Part shown: in pieces, positions 1-8,500 of the stretch
How positions within the stretch are numbered: the first letter of the stretch is position 1
How the letters are laid out: the number at the start of each line of letters is the position of its first letter
Assembly (NCBI GenBank): GCA_964652975.1
Contig: CAZZCN010000041.1
Coordinates: 1 to 27,764 of the forward strand
DNA: 27,764 nt
Direction of reading: 5' to 3'
Source: CAZZCN01 sp964652975
Lineage (GTDB): Bacteria; Bacillota; Clostridia; Saccharofermentanales; UBA5734
Position numbers and translations under genes: made by a program
Notes under the pieces: model-generated
The model's database searches: none
What the model saw: only the letters and a program-made list of their open reading frames with translations
What the model was told of the DNA's origin: nothing

Positions 1-590
1 GCGGCGGAACAAATAATTACTATGAGACATGGAAAGCACTGTTACCAGATGGCGTTCAATATGTCAGAGTTTCACTAAATGAGCGTAATACCGCCTATAA
101 CGCTGACACAGGCGTGCAGGTTCCTCTCGATCTTGGCAGTTACAGCACATGGAGTTGCGGATTGGCAAGTGTAGAGATTGATTGCTCTCTTGAACGCACA
201 TTAACAAATATTGTACCTGGAACAACAGTAAATGATTATATAAATTATTTAGACCCTGGTTTAAGTGCTAATACTATTTTCACCAAGCTCGGTGCGACAA
301 TTACAGGGGATTCAAAAATTGGTACGGGAACCAAAATAACAGCGACTTTTAATAGTATTTCAACAAATTATACAATTTTAATTTATGGCGATGTTACTGG
401 AGACGGATTAATTGAAATTGGTGATTTAGCCGCAATAAAAGAACATATCATTAAAATCACTATGTTGACAGATGAATATAAAACGGCAGGAGATATTTCT
501 GTAAAAGGAAGTGTTTCTATAAGCGATTTATTAGCGGTTAAGAAATCAATTCTAGGGCTGGCTACAATTAACCAAAATCCGAACAGCTGA
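1..590 (+). CDS. Secreted dockerin protein, 3' end only
   Basis: The frame is open from the first bases (first full codon at base 3), so the gene begins outside the window. About the first 67 visible residues match the end of the surface module in the 5591 gene: both have Y-x-ET, LPDGV-(K/Q)-YVR, then W-(N/S)-CGL and VEID. A roughly 60-residue pre-dockerin domain follows (VPGTTV to about base 386), then a type I dockerin from about base 387. The first dockerin loop, GDVTGDG...GDL, is canonical. The second, GDISVKGSVSISDLL, has Lys where the fifth calcium ligand (Asp) is expected. Dockerins bind cohesins on scaffoldins or cell-surface proteins, so the product is likely extracellular. The same pre-dockerin plus dockerin tail ends the 24336 gene. 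Function of the missing N-terminal part is unknown. Confidence 0.85.
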   Translation, partial: GGTNNYYETWKALLPDGVQYVRVSLNERNTAYNADTGVQVPLDLGSYSTWSCGLASVEIDCSLERTLTNIVPGTTVNDYINYLDPGLSANTIFTKLGATITGDSKIGTGTKITATFNSISTNYTILIYGDVTGDGLIEIGDLAAIKEHIIKITMLTDEYKTAGDISVKGSVSISDLLAVKKSILGLATINQNPNS

Positions 591-681
591 GACTCTATTT
601 GAGGTGCCATATAACCTTATGATTGTTACATCATCCTGCAAGAAAACAAATTAATAAATTTTAACAGACAGATTACTAAAC

Positions 682-735
682 CCGATGAATTGATTACATT
701 TAAAATGCAATCAATTCATCGGTAAGGTTTATTTT
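682..735 (+). terminator. Long hairpin followed by T-rich run
   Basis: A perfect 14-bp inverted repeat (CCGATGAATTGATT at 682-695, its complement at 709-722) can extend by four more inner pairs after one mismatch. A T-rich stretch, TTTATTTT, follows at 728-735. It lies between the dockerin gene and the kinase operon, so a rho-independent terminator is the simplest reading. The stem is AT-rich and the T run starts five bases after it, so an operator for the downstream operon is the alternative. Confidence 0.5.
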
Positions 736-760
736 CAAGATCATTACAATTCGATATTAT
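732..760 (+). promoter_or_regulatory. Possible promoter of kinase operon
   Basis: TTTTCA (732-737) is separated by 17 bp from TATTAT (755-760), a reasonable -10 and a poor -35. It lies 35 bp before the kinase start and after the hairpin. AT-rich DNA gives such matches by chance, so this is a weak call. Confidence 0.25.
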
Positions 761-794
761 ATTACAAATTAAGCTATAAGGAGAGATTAGAGGA

Positions 795-1751
795 ATGTTT
801 GACATTTGTTGTTTAGGGATTTTGGTTGCAGATGTTATATCTCATACAGTTGATAGTTTACCTGGTGAGGGGAGACTTATTATTGTTGACAGTATTTCTT
901 TGGGCGTAGGAGGCTGTGCAGCCAATTCGGCAATAGATTTAAAAAAGCTGGGGGTAGACGTGGCTGTTATCGGCAAGGTTGGCAACGATGCTTTTGGGTC
1001 ATTTATACTTCAAGATCTTTCAAACTATGGAATTGATATTACTGGAATTAATCGTTCAGTGAATACACCGACTTCTGCTGCAAATGTTCTTATTAATAGA
1101 GCGGGAGAGCGTTCATTTATTCATTGCCCCGGTACAAATGGAAACTTTTGTGAAAAAGAGGTGGACTTCTCTATCATCGAAAAATCTAAAATTTTATTTA
1201 TCGCAGGGGCGCTTTTGATGCCTTCTTTAGATGGAGACCCTACGATGAATATATTAAAAAAGGCTAAAAAACACGGTATATACACAGTTTTAGATACAGC
1301 TTGGGATGCAACTGGAAGATGGATGAGTGTTATTGGTCAATGTCTCCCTTTTCTTGACTTATTCATTCCAAGCATTGAAGAGGCACAAATTTTGAGTGGA
1401 AAATCGAATGTATCCGATATGGCGGATGTCTTTTTAAGTTATGGTGTTTCGCTTTGTGTAATTAAGCAAGGTAAAGACGGGTGTTACATCAAAAATTCGA
1501 ATGGCGAAGAGCTGACAATTCCAAGCTATACCAGAATAAAGGCGAAGGATACAAATGGCGCAGGGGATTCATTTGTTGCCGGATTTTTAACAGGAATATT
1601 AAAAGGGTGGGATATTAAGACTTGTGGACGATTTGCCAATGCGGTTGGAGCACATTGTGTTTCACAGATAGGCACAACGACGGGGATACGACCTATTGAA
1701 GATATATTACTTTTTATGGAAAAATACGAAGAAGGAATAGACATTATTTAA
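795..1751 (+). CDS. PfkB-family sugar kinase
   Basis: A 318-residue cytoplasmic kinase of the ribokinase/PfkB family, which phosphorylates a sugar or nucleoside hydroxyl with ATP. The N-terminal glycine motif GVGGCAANSA is at about residues 37-46, and the C-terminal signature DTNGAGDSFVAGF starts at residue 252, with Asp258 as the expected catalytic base. Length is typical for the family. The ATG at 795 follows an AAGGAGAG site. It is the first of three closely spaced genes, with a mannitol-dehydrogenase-family enzyme and a SorE-like reductase behind it, which points to a ketose, polyol or their phosphates as substrate. The family is too broad to name the sugar from sequence alone; fructokinase and tagatose-type kinases are among the options. 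Confidence 0.9.
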   Translation: MFDICCLGILVADVISHTVDSLPGEGRLIIVDSISLGVGGCAANSAIDLKKLGVDVAVIGKVGNDAFGSFILQDLSNYGIDITGINRSVNTPTSAANVLINRAGERSFIHCPGTNGNFCEKEVDFSIIEKSKILFIAGALLMPSLDGDPTMNILKKAKKHGIYTVLDTAWDATGRWMSVIGQCLPFLDLFIPSIEEAQILSGKSNVSDMADVFLSYGVSLCVIKQGKDGCYIKNSNGEELTIPSYTRIKAKDTNGAGDSFVAGFLTGILKGWDIKTCGRFANAVGAHCVSQIGTTTGIRPIEDILLFMEKYEEGIDII

Positions 1752-1795
1752 TTATACATAAGTATAAGAAAATAATACGGAGGAATCCAGATAAT

Positions 1796-2986
1796 ATGAA
1801 TCATTTAAATAACGTTGACACAGGGCTTTGTCTTGCAGTAGGAGCAGGTGCGATTGGAAAATCTATCTCTGGATATGTATTTTCACAGTTAGGATACAAG
1901 GTTGTTTTTGCAGATGTCATGGTAAATGTAATTGAAGATATCAATCATAGAAATGGCTATAATATAATTGTTGCAGAGGGTGGAAAAGAAAATATCAAGC
2001 AAGCTATCAGTGGGATCTCTGCTGTAAACGTTAAAGACAAGGCCGCAACGGTTCTAGCCTTACAGGCTGACTATATTTGTACAGCAATTGGTACGAATGG
2101 GTTTAATGCATTACTGCCACTGATTACAGAATGGATCAAAGAACGTAACAAAAAAGACAGAAAAAAGCTTTACATATTGCTTTTTGAAAATGATACGCAT
2201 TGTAAACAGCTTCTGACAGATTCAATTATAAAAACATTAGGGTACTTCCCTAAGTGGCTTGAAATAATAAAAACATCCATTGAACGAATGACAAAGCCTA
2301 TTATAAACAATAATACGGAATTTGATGTTATCGCCGAAAAATTTATTCCTGTTATTGCACCTGTAGAACAGCTTGCAGGTAGCAGCATTGATGGACTTGA
2401 TAATTATTTTAAGCTTGTAGAGAATGTTGAAGCCTATTATTACAGGAAGCTTTATACGAATAATTTAGGGCATGCGGTTTTGGGTTATATGGGTTCATTC
2501 TATGGATATGAAACCACGACACAAGCAATGGATAATCCGATAATAACAAATACGCTTAAAGGTGTTTTGAGCGAAACCGGGAATATGCTGAAATGCAAAT
2601 ATGGTTTTACCGAATCACACATGAATTTGCACATTAATGAACTTATAGCAAGATATGAAAACGAGGGTATGGACGATAGCCTGCAAAGACTTTCACGGGA
2701 CCCTATCCGAAAACTCGGGCATGGAGAAAGAATAGTCGGCGCTATATTAAGATGTATGGAATGTGGTATTTTCCCAAGTGAAATCATAAAAGTTCTTTTC
2801 TATACGGTTAATTATATGGATTTAAACGACAAATCCGCTTGTAGACTTTCTGAAATACTAAATGAGGGCGGAATGGAAGCTGTATTGACAGATATTTGTG
2901 AAATTCAGCGAAACGATGAGCTATTTGAAGCGATATGCAAAGCTTATGCTAATTTTGAATATAGAAAAGTGGGGGTCCTGTTATGA
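1796..2986 (+). CDS. Mannitol dehydrogenase family (MtlD-like)
   Basis: A 396-residue NAD(P)-dependent polyol dehydrogenase of the long-chain mannitol dehydrogenase family, related to mannitol-1-phosphate 5-dehydrogenase. The Rossmann motif is GAGAIG at residues 16-21. The family's catalytic Lys-Asn-His arrangement is intact: K218, N223 and H226 in KLYTNNLGHA, with the same K+5, +8 spacing as in characterised mannitol dehydrogenases. RDPIRKLGHGERIVGA matches the C-terminal helical domain. An SD-like GGAGG precedes the ATG. Its stop overlaps the next start (ATGA), which means tight coupling to the SorE-like gene. It probably interconverts a ketose phosphate and a polyol phosphate. Whether the substrate is mannitol-1-phosphate or another polyol (uronate reductases share the fold) is open. 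Confidence 0.8.
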   Translation: MNHLNNVDTGLCLAVGAGAIGKSISGYVFSQLGYKVVFADVMVNVIEDINHRNGYNIIVAEGGKENIKQAISGISAVNVKDKAATVLALQADYICTAIGTNGFNALLPLITEWIKERNKKDRKKLYILLFENDTHCKQLLTDSIIKTLGYFPKWLEIIKTSIERMTKPIINNNTEFDVIAEKFIPVIAPVEQLAGSSIDGLDNYFKLVENVEAYYYRKLYTNNLGHAVLGYMGSFYGYETTTQAMDNPIITNTLKGVLSETGNMLKCKYGFTESHMNLHINELIARYENEGMDDSLQRLSRDPIRKLGHGERIVGAILRCMECGIFPSEIIKVLFYTVNYMDLNDKSACRLSEILNEGGMEAVLTDICEIQRNDELFEAICKAYANFEYRKVGVLL

Positions 2987-4245
2987 AGACGAAAGCATTG
3001 CGTTTATATGGAAAAAATGATGTGCGAATTGAAGATTTTGAACTGCCAGCTATTAGAGAAAATGAAATACTTGCAAAGGTTATAAGTGACTCCTTATGTA
3101 TGTCATCTTATAAAGCTGTGATACAGGGGGCTGACCACAAGCGTGTCCCTGATAATGTCCATGAAAATCCTATTATTCTAGGACATGAGTTTTGTGGTGA
3201 GATTGTTGAAGTTGGCAGTGAATGGCAACATGAATTTAAGGTTGGACAAAGGTTTGCCATACAACCGGCATTAAATTATAAGGGTACGATTGATGCACCA
3301 GGGTATTCGTTTCCGTATATTGGAGGCTGTGCGACTTATATTATTATTCCAAATCAGGTGATGGAGCTTGGCTGCCTTTTACCTTATCAAGCAGAAGCAT
3401 TTTTCTATGGTTCACTTGCTGAGCCTATGTCTTGTATTATTGGTTCTTTTAAAGAGTTTTTTCATGTTAAGCCTGGTGTACATAAGCATGAAATGGGGAT
3501 AAAAGAGGGGGGGACGCTAGCGGTACTTGCAGGGGCAGGACCTATGGGCCTGGGTGCCATTGATTATGCGATACATTGTAATCGTAAGCCCTCTCGTATT
3601 GTCGTCACAGACATTGATAATGATAGATTAAAACGTGCTGAAAAACTGCTTTCGCCTGATGAAGCCTTGAAAAACGGCGTTGAGTTAACTTATATCAATA
3701 CCAGTGAATTGGAGAACCCTGTAGATAGCTTAATATTAAGTAACGGAGGAAAAGGTTTTGATGATGTATTGGTTATGGCGCCTGTTCGCGCAGTAGTGGA
3801 GCTAGGCGACAAAATTCTCGGGACAGACGGCTGCACGAGCTTTTTTGCAGGACCAACGAATACAGAATTCAGTGCTGAAGTTAATTTTTATAATATACAT
3901 TATGGTTCCACTCATATTATTGGCACAGTTGGTGGAAATAGTGAAGATATGCAGGAGTGTATTGATATGGCTGAAAAGGGGATGATCGACCCTTCGGTGA
4001 TGATTACACATGTTGGAGGGCTAGATGCGTCTGCCGATGCAACGCTTACATTGCCTAAAATTTCTGGTGGTAAGAAATTAATTTATACGCAAATATCGTT
4101 GAAGCTGACAGCAATTTCAGATTTTGAGGAAGAAGGCAAGTCAAATCCGCTTTTTGCAAGACTTGCAGAAATTGTACATGACAATAATGGCTTATGGTGC
4201 CTTGAAGCTGAGAAATTTTTGCTTTCCAATGCTAAATCCATTTAA
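2983..4245 (+). CDS. SorE-like zinc-dependent sugar-phosphate dehydrogenase
   Basis: A 420-residue medium-chain zinc dehydrogenase that closely resembles, from memory, L-sorbose-1-phosphate reductase (SorE) of enterobacteria along its whole length: SDSLCMSSYKA, HKRVPDN, GHEFCGEIVEVG, SLAEPM-CIIG, and GAGPMGLGAIDYA. Likely catalytic zinc ligands are C39, H68 and E69, with E147 nearby. The NAD(P) motif is GAGPMG at 184-189. The structural four-cysteine zinc loop of classical alcohol dehydrogenases is absent, as in SorE. It overlaps the previous stop by four bases, so the two enzymes are made together. SorE reduces L-sorbose-1-phosphate to glucitol-6-phosphate. Here the partner is an MtlD-like enzyme, so the pair could epimerise a sugar phosphate through a shared polyol phosphate; that is inference. 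Confidence 0.8.
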   Translation: MKTKALRLYGKNDVRIEDFELPAIRENEILAKVISDSLCMSSYKAVIQGADHKRVPDNVHENPIILGHEFCGEIVEVGSEWQHEFKVGQRFAIQPALNYKGTIDAPGYSFPYIGGCATYIIIPNQVMELGCLLPYQAEAFFYGSLAEPMSCIIGSFKEFFHVKPGVHKHEMGIKEGGTLAVLAGAGPMGLGAIDYAIHCNRKPSRIVVTDIDNDRLKRAEKLLSPDEALKNGVELTYINTSELENPVDSLILSNGGKGFDDVLVMAPVRAVVELGDKILGTDGCTSFFAGPTNTEFSAEVNFYNIHYGSTHIIGTVGGNSEDMQECIDMAEKGMIDPSVMITHVGGLDASADATLTLPKISGGKKLIYTQISLKLTAISDFEEEGKSNPLFARLAEIVHDNNGLWCLEAEKFLLSNAKSI

Positions 4246-4263
4246 TGTTATATAACTATTAAT

Positions 4264-4292
4264 TTGCCAATTACTCGTGTATTATATTTATA
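4264..4292 (+). promoter_or_regulatory. Possible promoter before surface-protein operon
   Basis: TTGCCA (4264-4269) is a good -35. The following DNA is so AT-rich that the -10 is ambiguous (TTTATA at 17-bp spacing). The position fits a start of transcription for the surface-protein genes, just ahead of the palindrome at 4296. Confidence 0.3.
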
Positions 4293-4295
4293 CAT

Positions 4296-4313
4296 AATGT
4301 TATTAATAACATT
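4296..4313. promoter_or_regulatory. 18-bp perfect palindrome, possible operator
   Basis: AATGTTATT followed directly by AATAACATT is a perfect 18-bp palindrome ending just before the GAAAGGAAA ribosome site of the 4329 gene. A related 10-bp palindrome, GTTATATAAC, lies at 4247-4256. The position suits a repressor site controlling the surface-protein genes. It is AT-only except for one G and one C, so chance cannot be excluded. Confidence 0.4.
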
Positions 4314-4328
4314 TGAAAGGAAATTTTT

Positions 4329-5507
4329 ATGAGCATTAAAAAAACGGTTGCAGCATTTGTCTCTATTCTTGTCATGATAAGCACCATGTCTATATTTACT
4401 ATGAACTGTCTGGCGGCAACAACGCTGGTTGATGATTTTACATCAATTACCCCGCCTGCAGGAGCTACCTATAATAATTTTGCTAAAGACTATAAGACAC
4501 AATTTTCCCTTGCTACTCAGTGGACAATCGTAGACCCTAATGTTGTGCTTGACGAAACGGTACTAGATCTTAAAGACGGTAGCAAAAGCCCTGCTACAGC
4601 CGTTTATGATTTTAAGGGAGTCACTAAAGCTACAATCGTTTTTTACATGTCAGGAGCTAACTTTGCCTCTAAGTACTCTTGGGGCTATTCAAGAGGATGG
4701 GAATATATGGTGGGCTCGTCTTATAAAGATGCATGGGGGAAACAACTTAATGCAGGAGATATTCTTCCTATTGACTTGAAAAAAATCTCAAAAGTGTACA
4801 GGGATGTTAAGAATGATAAATTATACACAAAATTTATATCTGAAAAGGATAGCTGGGGCTGGTATATAGGTGACCCCAGATATGGCTTTGCCCTTTGTGA
4901 CAAGCCTTCTGCAAAGCTACAAAACTATGGAATGACCTGTGAATATTCAAAGGATAAAGGAAAAACGTGGACAGCGGTTGATTATAATATAGTTTCTGTC
5001 ATTGGTGCAAAAGACCCAATGGTATCCTCTGCCAAGGAGCCGTGGTATCAAGAAACCTGCACAGCGAGTTTCCCGTCGGGCGTAACGCATATTAGAATCG
5101 GAATAGACGATGTGAAAATAAGTTACGGTGGCAGTAACGGTGAAGATATGAGGGTTATTACGAATAGAAACTGGGCTATTTGTCTTGCAAATGTAAAGCT
5201 GGATGGAACTGGACCAATTGGAACAAATGCAACAACAGCCCCACAATCCACCTCGGATTCAACTAGTTTGACAACTTCACTAAGTACTTCTTCTTCAACA
5301 AGTATTTCTTCTGAGACAATTTCAGAAAGTAATAGCCAACAAGTAACCAGCCAGACTTCCCCTACAGTACCGGTAAATGGTGAGAAAAGTAATTCTTCAA
5401 AGGGGAATGGTATCGTAATTTTAATTGTCTGCGTTGCTTTAGCTTTAACAGTTGTCAATGTGTTAATGTTTATTCCTAAGATTAGAAGGCTATTTATTAA
5501 AAAATAA
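4329..5507 (+). CDS. Membrane-tethered surface-module protein
   Basis: A 392-residue protein I cannot assign to a named family. Residues 1-30 are a signal peptide (cleavage near NCLAA). Residues about 32-295 form the recurrent surface module: DDFTS start, aromatic SWGYSRGWE, EYS-x-D-x-GKTW, W-YQET, SGVTHIRIGIDD and a final W-x-x-x-LANVKLDG. Residues 296-350 are a Ser/Thr-rich wall-spanning linker. A hydrophobic segment (about 361-381) with a basic tail ends the protein. No LPxTG-like motif is visible, so a plain membrane tether is likely. The many Trp/Tyr residues and predicted beta strands suggest a glycan-binding beta-sandwich; that is inference. It precedes the esterase gene by 83 bp and contains the same module. 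Confidence 0.75.
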   Translation: MSIKKTVAAFVSILVMISTMSIFTMNCLAATTLVDDFTSITPPAGATYNNFAKDYKTQFSLATQWTIVDPNVVLDETVLDLKDGSKSPATAVYDFKGVTKATIVFYMSGANFASKYSWGYSRGWEYMVGSSYKDAWGKQLNAGDILPIDLKKISKVYRDVKNDKLYTKFISEKDSWGWYIGDPRYGFALCDKPSAKLQNYGMTCEYSKDKGKTWTAVDYNIVSVIGAKDPMVSSAKEPWYQETCTASFPSGVTHIRIGIDDVKISYGGSNGEDMRVITNRNWAICLANVKLDGTGPIGTNATTAPQSTSDSTSLTTSLSTSSSTSISSETISESNSQQVTSQTSPTVPVNGEKSNSSKGNGIVILIVCVALALTVVNVLMFIPKIRRLFIKK

Positions 5508-5590
5508 GAAATTAGAAAATTATTTGAAACATTTTAATCACAATAACAGTGCCTGGTTTACAAATTTTATATTTAAGGAGTTGTTGAATA

Positions 5591-8500
5591 GTGCTAACGA
5601 TAAGAAAAACTGCAATAAAGATACTATGTTTAATTTTAACATTTCAAATGACCGTATGTATTTTTCCTGCTTTTAATTCTGCATCTTTAATTGAAGCGCA
5701 AAGCAAAACAAGCAGCGAAATTGCGACGGTCACCGATGACTGCTCTAGTGCGGTTTCAAGATCTGGAGTGACTTATAGTGGGTTTAATACAAAGGATTTT
5801 ACAGCGACATGGGACAGTACAAGTCCTGCCTGTCCTGATGCTAATGTGCTAAGTATTCAACCGGAGTGGACAAAGAAACCGGCTACAGCGACCTATGCGG
5901 TGAATGGTGCAACAGAGGTAAGGGTGAGCAACTATTTTTTTGCCGGCTCAACCGCCTGGTCTAATAATTGGTATAATCAGCTTGAGAGAGGCTATAATGC
6001 GAGTACAGGATTTGAAGCGTCAAAGCCATATAGCAACATACTGATGGATCCTGTGACTGAAAGATTGTATGTGTCACTTCCGGGCGGGAAATGGGCAGAA
6101 TATTTTGATTTACCAGGCTATCGGTTTTACCCTTGTACGGCAAGCGATAATACCGACCCTGGCGCACCGACAACAGTGGCACCAGAAGACCCATCAAGAT
6201 TAGTTCCTTATGGGATAAGTATTGAGTATTCGGCAGACGGAACAACTTGGAATTATGCGACAAAGCAGATAGTGAATTCAATTCGGGCACCGTCACAATA
6301 CTATTTTGAGACCTTTAAAGGAACATTGCCTGACGGCGTAAAATATGTAAGAATAGGTCTGAATGATCGCGATACATGGTTCGATGTGAATACACCGAAC
6401 AGTCTTGGAAACGCTCGGGCATGGAACTGCGGGCTTGGTAAGGTTGAAATAGACTATACCGTGGACGGAAGCAATAATGCGCCCGTCGTACAAAACAGCA
6501 CTTATCAGGGCTATAAGGGGCTTGTGGTAAACGGGGCTTTGTCTGTAAGTGATGCGGACAATGACGTGCTGCAATTATCGATCACATCAAATTCGACACA
6601 TGGGACGGTCACACTCATTGGCGATAGATTTAAGTATACCCCAAATGCGGGATGGTCGGGAACAGATAGTTTTAAGGTCAAGGCAAATGATGGTCTTATT
6701 GACTCAAACGAGGGGGTCATAATATTGAATATCTCAGCGGATGTTCCTGCGGTGCTTCCTGAAGATACAAAGATTGAATATCCACTTGTAAGTTCGCTTA
6801 CGCTATCGTCGGTGATATCAGATGGAATGGTTTTGCAACGCGACAAGCCTATCAAGGTTTGGGGCGCTGATTATCCAGGCAGACAGGTTGAGGTTAAAAT
6901 TTATGATGAATTAAATAATCAAGTGAGAAACACAGCGGTAACCACTGGCGACGATGGAAGCTGGATGGCAACGTTTAGCAATTCAATAGCAGGCTCATTT
7001 GATAAATACAAAATAGTTTGCACGGATGGCAGCAGCACAAAAACCATTAATGATGTTTTGTTTGGTGACGTGTGGTTATCGAGTGGTCAATCAAATATGG
7101 AGATGCAAACGCAGTACATATTAGGTGCAGAAACGATGCTGCAAAATGCGAATAATCCCAACATCCGATTTTTGCTTGTGCCATCCATACCAGCGGGTGG
7201 AATAGGTGCTGACGAGCCAGTAAATCCGCAATTTGATATTCAAGGTGCAAGGTGGGGAAAAGGCGACAACGCAGAGGATGTCAAGCTGTTATCGGGCGTT
7301 TCATATACATTTGCGCTTAAACTTTTTAGCAAGCTTAATACAGGCAACGCGCATATTCCGATTGCTATACTTAATACAGCTCTTGGGTCTACCAGCATAG
7401 AGGCGTGGACATCGAGAAGATCTATGGAACAAAGCAGCTATATGAAGAATTTCCTTATAGGGTTAAACAGGTATTATTCACGTAATACATTTAATACAGC
7501 AGGAAATTTGAACTATAATCAAACGACGGCGATGTTCAATTCGAAAATAGCGCCACTGACCAATATGAATATCAAGGGGTTTATATGGTATCAGGGCGAA
7601 AACAATGTTGGGGACTATAATGCAGCACAGTATTATAAAGTGGCGCTTAATAATATGATGGCGGACTGGAGCAAATGGTTTGGCTCCGAAACCACAAATT
7701 TGCCATTTGTTTATGCTCAAATAGCACCGTATAATTACAATTATACCCCTGAATCACTGACATATTTTTGGGAAGGGATGAATGAGGCCTGGGCAGGAAA
7801 TCCGGCAACAAGTGCACAAGTTCCAATCTATGATTTGCCGCTCGTATGGGATAGCCCTTCGTTTCCTTATAAGGAAACGGTTCATCCATATGATAAAAAA
7901 CCGGTTGGCGAGAGAATGTCTGACGCCGCATGGGGACTTGCGTATGATTCATCTGAATACACGGCGCCTGTTTACAAGAGCAAGGCTGTGAATGGGAGCA
8001 GGATAATTGCAACCTTTGACCATGTAGGAGCAGGCTTGAAACTAAAGGACGGAGACACAGGGCTTAAGGGGTTTGCTATTTGTGGTACTGATAGAGTGTT
8101 TGTGAACGCAAATGCAAGAATTACAGCGGCAAATACGGTTGAAGTATGGAGCGACCTTGTGAAAAACCCTGTGGCGGTTACTTATGCCTTTACGGATGCT
8201 AATTACACATCAAATTTATATAATTCGATCAATATAGCAGCGGCGCCGTTTCGGTCGGATACCGTTGACTCTAGATATTTTCATAGAAAAGAGTTTGCGC
8301 ATTGCGATAGCGCAACACTCTGGATGGATACAGGCTCTATGACATTGGGTGGAGCAGATTATCAGATTGCATGGGCAATAAATGCGGGCGAAACAACGGC
8401 AGGTAACGTAGCGATTGCGTTTGACAGCACGCAAAAGGTTGAAGGAAATGCATCGCTCAAGCTCAGCTATACCGCTACAGCCACGAATAAGAACATCTCA

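Noticed and set aside
591..794. Riboswitch or small RNA in the largest gap
   Set aside because: Apart from the hairpin at 682-722 and a weak promoter I saw no conserved riboswitch-like folding pattern or small reading frame.
5123..5458. Opposite-strand reading frames of about 100-130 codons under the large genes (for example here and at 20970-21362)
   Set aside because: They overlap well-supported genes, lack ribosome sites and recognisable domains, and their composition mirrors the + strand genes.
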